Source: Dermatemys mawii
Taxonomy: Eukaryota; Chordata; Testudines; Dermatemydidae
DNA length: 64,000 nt
Direction of reading: 5' to 3'
NCBI GenBank assembly: GCA_007922305.1
Contig: ML677366.1
Span: 14,914,783-14,978,782 of the forward strand
Shown here piece after piece: positions 63,208 through 64,000 of this stretch. Made by a program: the position numbers and the translations under genes. Under the pieces are notes generated by a model, which worked only from the letters and a program-made list of their open reading frames with translations, was not told the origin of the DNA and searched no databases. Positions within the stretch are counted from its first letter, which is position 1; each line of letters starts with the position of its first letter.

Positions 63208-64000
63208 CTACAAGAAATACAATGAATGGTGAACAACTTGTTTCAATATTTTTAATATCTGCTATCTAAAATACGAGCCTGTATAAATTCATGGAATAGA
63301 CTGCACTATGAAATCTCCAGTGGAAGTATCGCTCTTCGTTCGACATGCACTAAGAACGTAGTCAAACCTGCACCTGGGGGTGGGGACACTCAAGTTAATT
63401 GCACTCCATTCTACTCTTTGCATTAACTGCTAAAGACAAGACTGTATACTAGGATTTCATGGCAACCACTCCCTAGCCAAGCACTTCTTACTGTGATCTT
63501 TATTTTTCAGGATTGTGTGCTTATAATTATTGTGTTTTACATCACTTGATAGCTCATGGGGCATTGTCATAGTTGGAGAGGAAGTTAGAAGCAACCCACT
63601 CTCTCCATTTTCAAAAAGTCCATCGATTAGTCATCTTTGACTGTGGGACTGATCCATGATCTCATCATGAGAAAAATGTGGGAATCTGCGTTGGCCACAG
63701 CTGGCAGTGAGCTTGAAGTAATCTCACTGTTTTCTCCGTACCCTCCAATTTAAATTCAGCCTACCTACGCCCTTAGGTTAAGTCTACACTTCAAGCTCAT
63801 GCTGTGATTCCCAGCTCAAGGAGACATACTCGAGCTAGCTCAGGGTATAGTCATGGCAGTGTGAGTGGCTAGCCTCCATGAGTACCTAACCTAGCATCTT
63901 TGATAGGTACACGCTTGGGGTGGCTAGCTCTTTCACCATCTTGAAGTATACAGATATCCTTAGGCTTGTTATTCCTGTATGGATAAGCTAATTGTTCCCA
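63208..64000. other. TMC3 intron running off the right edge
   Basis: No further TMC3 exon seen. Holds an inverted-repeat element at 63771-63964. Confidence 0.5.
63771..63964. mobile_element. Inverted-repeat transposon
   Basis: Ends CCTTAGGTTAAGTCTACACT and ATACAGATATCCTTAGG are inverted copies; same CTTAG...GTCTACAC end type as 249-540 and 29358-29622. Confidence 0.65.

Overview
This window is vertebrate nuclear DNA. It has intron-rich genes with GT/AG splice sites, one CpG island and many interspersed repeats. Gene content and order (IL16 on +, then STARD5 and TMC3 on -) match the human 15q25 block. The repeats (a CR1-like LINE fragment, ancient MIR-type SINEs, and many short inverted-repeat DNA transposons of kinds I remember from turtle genomes) point to a sauropsid, most likely a turtle. 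The species call rests on memory of repeat families, not on a search.

Layout. 1-5.7 kb: no exon recognised, only repeats. 5.8-43.5 kb (+): pro-interleukin-16, for which I can join 21 coding exons. Every junction keeps the frame, and the model sums to 4,485 nt (1,494 residues plus stop). It has five PDZ domains, one more than the human protein as I know it. The extra N-terminal PDZ resembles PDZ2 of the paralogue PDZD2, and its first exon sits between two nearly identical 110-bp inverted repeat arms. 43.5-50.4 kb: convergent intergenic DNA with repeats. 50.4-54.5 kb (-): complete STARD5, six exons, 210 residues. 54.2-55.1 kb: STARD5 CpG island and a GT/GA-rich tandem repeat. 55.7-63.2 kb (-): the last eight coding exons of TMC3 (564 residues); the gene continues beyond the right edge.

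How the genes relate. They are independent neighbours, not a functional cluster. IL16 encodes a multi-PDZ scaffold whose C-terminal part is released as a cytokine. STARD5 is a soluble START-domain lipid carrier. TMC3 is a multi-pass membrane protein whose tail here ends in a sequence that fits a class I PDZ ligand. I found no convincing RNA gene, CRISPR array, phage or bacterial feature. The points most worth checking are the fifth IL16 PDZ and its inverted-repeat bracket, the loss of the methionine that starts the short human IL16 precursor, and the changed CD4-contact region.
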